From NCBI GenBank assembly GCA_944381555.1, contig CALWLL010000046.1, forward strand, positions 1 through 36,792: 36,792 bases of DNA, given 5' to 3'. Positions 33,666 to 36,792 of the stretch are shown here, piece after piece (position 1 is the stretch's first letter; each line of letters starts with the position of its first letter). The notes under the pieces were generated by a model that was not told the DNA's origin, searched no databases, and worked only from the letters and a program-made list of their open reading frames with translations. Position numbers and translations under genes: made by a program. Source of the stretch: an uncultured Agathobacter sp. GTDB taxonomy: Bacteria > Bacillota > Clostridia > Lachnospirales > Lachnospiraceae.

Positions 33666-34643
33666 TTAAATACGGATTTCGCCAGAGGATAGGGTAATGA
33701 TTTCACCATTTTCATTTTTTACGATCAAATGTCCATAAGAATCGACATCTATCGCAGTCGCCTTATATTCCATCTGATTTTGAATAACAGTTATTTTCTT
33801 TCCTAACATCATAAGTCTTTTTTTATACTTTTTGAAAATCTCTGCTTCGCTTGGTGCAGTTTCGGCTCCTAAAATCCTGTTTAGGATTTCACCGGATAGT
33901 CTATTTCTTATGCCGGGCATCCTTTCATCAGGATAGATGGAGGACGCTAAAGACTGCAAGTCATCCGGAAAATCTTCTGTGGGTATAGAAACATTTATCC
34001 CAATGCCAAGAACAACCCAGTCTAAACCGCCGCTTTCAAAATCGGTTACCGCTTCCGTTAAAATCCCGCATACTTTTTTTCCGTCAATATAAATATCGTT
34101 GACCCATTTAATTTCCGGTGTTTTATTTGAAATGCTTTCAATGGCTTCACAGACCGATACAGCGGCAAAAGCGGTTACAGAGGTTGGATTTTTAAAGTGT
34201 AATACATCGGGGCGTAATACAATACTCATATATAAGCCGCCGCCTGGTGGCGAAAAGAATTTGCGGGAATATCTGCCTCTACCCATTGTTTGGCAATCAG
34301 AGATAATGACAGTACCATGCTCGGCGCCTGCGACAGCCATTTCTTTAGCGGTTTTATTAGTGGATTCTAAAGATTTATATATCTGAATTTTATCAGCATA
34401 TGGTTGGCTTTTTTCAGATAGAAAAGGCTTTATCCCCGGTATAGAAATTATGTCATTTTTGTCAGTAAGGCAGTATCCTTTATTTGTGACAGCAACGATA
34501 TGATAGCCGTCTTTTTGAAGCTCCTTTACAGCTTTCCATACAGCATTTCTTGAAATGCCTAATATTCCGGCGAGCTGTTCGCCGGAGATGCTTTCTCCTC
34601 GCTGCTGTTCAAGCAGTTCTAATATGTGCTCCTTTGTACGCAT
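33666..34643 (-). CDS. birA: Bifunctional biotin-protein ligase and biotin repressor
   Basis: Activates biotin with ATP and attaches it to carboxylase lysines; with biotinyl-AMP bound it dimerises and binds operators. It has 325 residues. Residues 1-60 form a winged helix-turn-helix (SGEQLAGILGISRNAVWKAVKELQ), the mark of the repressor class. The ligase core has ESTNKTAKE, GRGRYSRKFFSPPGGGLYMS (about 121-140) and KWVNDI near 187. A C-terminal SH3-like cap ends at GEIITLSSGEIRI. The operator 32 bases downstream, in front of bioY, is the obvious target. A palindrome lies just before its start. Confidence 0.95.
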   Translation of the reverse strand: MRTKEHILELLEQQRGESISGEQLAGILGISRNAVWKAVKELQKDGYHIVAVTNKGYCLTDKNDIISIPGIKPFLSEKSQPYADKIQIYKSLESTNKTAKEMAVAGAEHGTVIISDCQTMGRGRYSRKFFSPPGGGLYMSIVLRPDVLHFKNPTSVTAFAAVSVCEAIESISNKTPEIKWVNDIYIDGKKVCGILTEAVTDFESGGLDWVVLGIGINVSIPTEDFPDDLQSLASSIYPDERMPGIRNRLSGEILNRILGAETAPSEAEIFKKYKKRLMMLGKKITVIQNQMEYKATAIDVDSYGHLIVKNENGEIITLSSGEIRI

Positions 34644-34655
34644 TGTGTATTCACC

Positions 34656-34675
34656 ATCCTAATCATCATTAGGAT
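34656..34675. repeat. Inverted repeat just upstream of birA
   Basis: ATCCTAAT (34656-34663) and ATTAGGAT (34668-34675) are perfect complements with a 4-base spacer. The repeat lies 13 bases before the birA start codon on the minus strand, so it falls in the untranslated leader or the promoter. It does not resemble the BirA operator. Confidence 0.6.
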
Positions 34676-34706
34676 AGCATAGTTTGCACTAATTGTCACT
34701 CTGGTT

Positions 34707-34729
34707 TGTTACTTGTAAGCGGAGTAACA
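34707..34729. repeat. Operator-like inverted repeat between birA and the phosphoesterase gene
   Basis: TGTTACT (34707-34713) and AGTAACA (34723-34729) are perfect 7-base complements with a 9-base spacer in the divergent promoter region. The same heptamer pair, with a longer spacer, occurs in the sdaAB leader; this could be chance. Confidence 0.4.
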
Positions 34730-34838
34730 TACATAGCCCTGCAATACGCATTCTGATAGCTGAAATGCACTTGTCTATCTAAAAATCCTCCAGTATAATA
34801 TATTCGCACATACTTATGAATGATCAGAGGGTTATAAC

Positions 34839-35699
34839 ATGATTGTAAAAAGGAAAAAACTCATTGTAATTGCTGTCATGGCAGTATTTGTGCTGACTGC
34901 AATTCTATGGATTGTTTGGGGTAATACCGCTTTGGAACTAAATACATATATCATGAAAAGTGAAGATTTACCTGATGTTTTTGACGGTTACCGGATTGCA
35001 CATGTATCCGACCTGCATAACACGGAAATCGGCGAAGATAATGAGAAGCTTCTTGAAATGATTAGGACTTCTGAGCCAGATATAATCGTGCTTACCGGTG
35101 ATATCATCGACTCCCGGAATACGGATATTGAAATAGCGCTGCGGTTTGCGGAAAACGCAGTAGGGATCGCGCCCTGCTATTATGTAGCAGGAAATCATGA
35201 GGCAAGAATTTCAAACTATGATGTTCTTCGTGAGGGACTGATAGAGCTGGGAGTTGTCGTTCTCGAAGATTCCGGTGTAGAGATAGAAAAAGCGGGCGAA
35301 AAGATTACGCTTCTGGGCGTTTTGGATCCGAGTTTTCAGACAGATTATCTGTTTGGGGATGATGCTACAGTAATGGAAAGCAAGCTTCAGGCACTGACAT
35401 GGGATAAAGATACCTATACCATTCTTCTTTCGCACAGACCGGAGTTGTTTGATGTTTACATTGAAAATGGCATTGATCTTGTGTTCAGCGGTCATGCACA
35501 CGGCGGTCAGTTTAGACTTCCTTTTGTGGGTGGAATTGTTGCTCCTAATCAGGGATTGTTTCCTGAATATGATTCCGGTCTGTATTCAGAAGGAAAAACA
35601 AATATGCTCGTAAGCAGAGGAATCGGAAACAGTATTCTTCCATTCAGATTTAACAATCGGCCGGAAGTGATTTTAGTAGAATTAAGAAGCGGAGCTTAA
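34839..35699 (+). CDS. Membrane-anchored calcineurin-like metallophosphoesterase, YaeI type
   Basis: 286 residues. An N-terminal basic stretch and one hydrophobic helix (about 8-28) anchor it with the enzyme domain outside. The two-metal site is complete: D58-x-H60 (VSDLH), D88 (TGDIID), N119-H120 (GNHE), H199 (LSHRPE), and H219-x-H221 (GHAHGG). Related enzymes cleave phosphodiesters in lipids such as UDP-diacylglucosamine (LpxG, in Gram-negatives) or have unknown targets; no substrate can be assigned here. The gene is divergent from birA and preceded by AGAGGG. Confidence 0.9.
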   Translation: MIVKRKKLIVIAVMAVFVLTAILWIVWGNTALELNTYIMKSEDLPDVFDGYRIAHVSDLHNTEIGEDNEKLLEMIRTSEPDIIVLTGDIIDSRNTDIEIALRFAENAVGIAPCYYVAGNHEARISNYDVLREGLIELGVVVLEDSGVEIEKAGEKITLLGVLDPSFQTDYLFGDDATVMESKLQALTWDKDTYTILLSHRPELFDVYIENGIDLVFSGHAHGGQFRLPFVGGIVAPNQGLFPEYDSGLYSEGKTNMLVSRGIGNSILPFRFNNRPEVILVELRSGA

Positions 35700-35787
35700 C
35701 ATTGTGCAATACAATATTTTTTGATATATCTTAATTTGACAGTTTTTAGTTTATCTGTGTTGAGTCAGAATAAAAGGAGACATGCCG

Positions 35788-36414
35788 ATGGAGTCAATTT
35801 CAAAAAAAGAATATCTCTTAAATCCATGCAGATATGCTTCCGTTCCATATTGGAAAGCAAAGTCACTAACCATCCCGGACAGCATTAAGATTCTGCATCA
35901 GGATGATTATAACGAAGCAGAGAATCGACAATATATGGATGAGCCTTATTTTAGACTAAGCCATAATCTGCAAGGGTTATCAGCACCGGTGCTGCCGCAA
36001 GGATATTCGCTCTGTGAAGCCGCTCTGCGGGATTTTGCGGCACATATCAATAGCTGCTATGATAATATTGGTATTTCAGAAACCGAATTGCACAATTATA
36101 CCCAAAGGGATGTGTATGATGCGTCGTTATGGGCGGCAGTCAAATGTGAACTAACCGGCAGCATCGCAGCAACGGGTATTGCAGAACTGGATTATGAGAT
36201 TGGAGAGGGTGTGCTTGAGTGGATTCAGGTGTCTGCAAGCCATCGTGGGCAGGGACTTGGCCGCTATCTTGTTTCTGAACTATTGTGGCGGATGAAGGAC
36301 AAGGCTGGATTTGTTACGGTGTCGGGTCAATGTAACAATCCCGCGAATCCGGAGAAGTTATACCGCAAATGTGGGTTTACCGGCTCCGATGTGTGGCATA
36401 TTTTGAGGAGGTAA
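35788..36414 (+). CDS. GNAT N-acetyltransferase, atypical N-terminus
   Basis: 208 residues. The first about 100 residues (with NPCRYASVPYWKAK and the DEPYFRLSHNLQ segment) are not a classical GNAT start; the C-terminal half carries the acetyl-CoA signature VSASHRGQGLGRYLVSELL (R-G-Q-G-L-G) and ends in NPEKLYRKCGFTGSDVWHIL. The acceptor is unknown. ATG 35788 has the better distance from GGAG (35775-35778); ATG 35782 in the same frame is the alternative. It is separated by 88 bases from the phosphoesterase gene. Confidence 0.87.
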   Translation: MESISKKEYLLNPCRYASVPYWKAKSLTIPDSIKILHQDDYNEAENRQYMDEPYFRLSHNLQGLSAPVLPQGYSLCEAALRDFAAHINSCYDNIGISETELHNYTQRDVYDASLWAAVKCELTGSIAATGIAELDYEIGEGVLEWIQVSASHRGQGLGRYLVSELLWRMKDKAGFVTVSGQCNNPANPEKLYRKCGFTGSDVWHILRR

Positions 36415-36540
36415 GATATACAACCCCCCTTTTCTTACTTGTCATTTTTGTACTGCTTATCCAAACAAGCTTACTTTACAAACAAAGTTTTTTCGATTAA
36501 ATTTCATATAGAATTGAGTGAAAAAGAATAAAAATTTTTC

Positions 36541-36569
36541 TTTACTTTTTAGGCGCATTGTGGTATCTT
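36541..36569 (+). promoter_or_regulatory. Promoter of the second tRNA-Leu gene
   Basis: TTTACT (36541-36546) and TATCTT (36564-36569) are separated by 17 bases. It is weaker than the promoter of the first tRNA-Leu gene. The 166 bases between the acetyltransferase gene and the tRNA otherwise show nothing recognisable. Confidence 0.55.
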
Positions 36570-36580
36570 ATCAATGTTGA

Positions 36581-36663
36581 GCAGAAGTGGTGGAATGGCA
36601 GACGCGCTGGCTTCAGGTGCCAGTGGTAGCAATACCGTGTGGGTTCAAGTCCCATCTTCTGCA
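36581..36663 (+). tRNA. tRNA-Leu, anticodon CAG
   Basis: A class II tRNA of 83 bases. The acceptor GCAGAAG pairs with CTTCTGC; the anticodon stem CTGGC/GCCAG encloses TTCAGGT, giving anticodon CAG for codon CUG. The CCA end is not encoded. Its 3' half is nearly identical to that of the first tRNA-Leu, sharing CGTGTGGGTTCAAGTCCC and beyond. Confidence 0.93.
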
Positions 36664-36699
36664 TTATAATAGGAACATAAAAAAGATATGTTCCGCAAA

Positions 36700-36725
36700 A
36701 CCCCCGATTTTATCGGGGGTTTTTG
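36700..36725 (+). terminator. Terminator after the second tRNA-Leu
   Basis: ACCCCCGAT (36700-36708) and ATCGGGGGT (36712-36720) form a perfect 9-base stem with a 3-base loop, followed by TTTT. The remaining 67 bases to the window end hold nothing I can identify. Confidence 0.9.
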
Positions 36726-36792
36726 CTGTCTAAATACCGGGATTTCAAGATGCATATTCGTAGATGTAAAATGGCTGTTTTTACTTTACGGA

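Noticed and set aside
1-36792. CRISPR array or large prophage
   Set aside because: No regularly spaced repeat units and no phage structural genes were seen; only the integrase at the left edge points to a mobile element.

Overview
The window reads as a chromosomal segment of an anaerobic Clostridia bacterium, most likely a Lachnospiraceae member. This is inferred from moderate-to-low GC, strong AGGAGG-type ribosome sites, small lineage-type proteins (DUF6142-like and DUF5721-like), an iron-sulfur serine dehydratase split into alpha and beta subunits, a Csp-like subtilase, and two large cyclic-di-GMP proteins. No species call is made.

Layout. (1) 1-1300: the edge of an integrated element, with a Tn916-type tyrosine integrase and direct repeats at its 3' end, abutting pyrE. 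(2) 1356-8541: nucleotide synthesis and passengers: pyrE, a VanZ-like gene, a small membrane protein, a large M29-type aminopeptidase, then purE, purM, purN and purD. A strong hairpin terminator lies between purE and purM. (3) 8554-13220: mgtC (minus), a HAD phosphatase and a 1017-residue GGDEF/EAL protein. (4) 13229-17880: a cytoplasmic Csp-like S8 protease (minus) and a two-gene ABC exporter whose permease carries three 20-residue tandem repeats. (5) 17885-20715: a radical SAM/DUF4130 DNA-metabolism pair behind a promoter carrying two LexA-like boxes, facing a DUF5721-like gene whose 3' end it overlaps. (6) 20858-26618: M18 aminopeptidase, folC, ilvE and the serine dehydratase genes, with structured leaders before ilvE and sdaAB. 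(7) 26673-30776: a HEAT-repeat RNA methyltransferase fusion and a second GGDEF/EAL protein. (8) 30804-36725: an islet bracketed by two tRNA-Leu genes: four acetyltransferases (one frameshifted), bioY with an overlapping BirA operator, birA, and a membrane-anchored metallophosphoesterase.

How the genes work together. purE/M/N/D supply several steps of IMP synthesis and pyrE the UMP branch; the other purine genes are not here. BirA, bioY and the operator form a self-contained biotin uptake circuit: BirA charges biotin and should repress the transporter. The radical SAM/DUF4130 pair is the best candidate for a poorly described system, because its promoter looks SOS-controlled while its chemistry is unknown. 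A second candidate is a 12-codon leader ORF with two mutually exclusive hairpins, one of which hides the ribosome site of an acetyltransferase operon, as in translational attenuation of antibiotic-resistance genes. All functions are read from the sequence and remembered family features; no database search was run.
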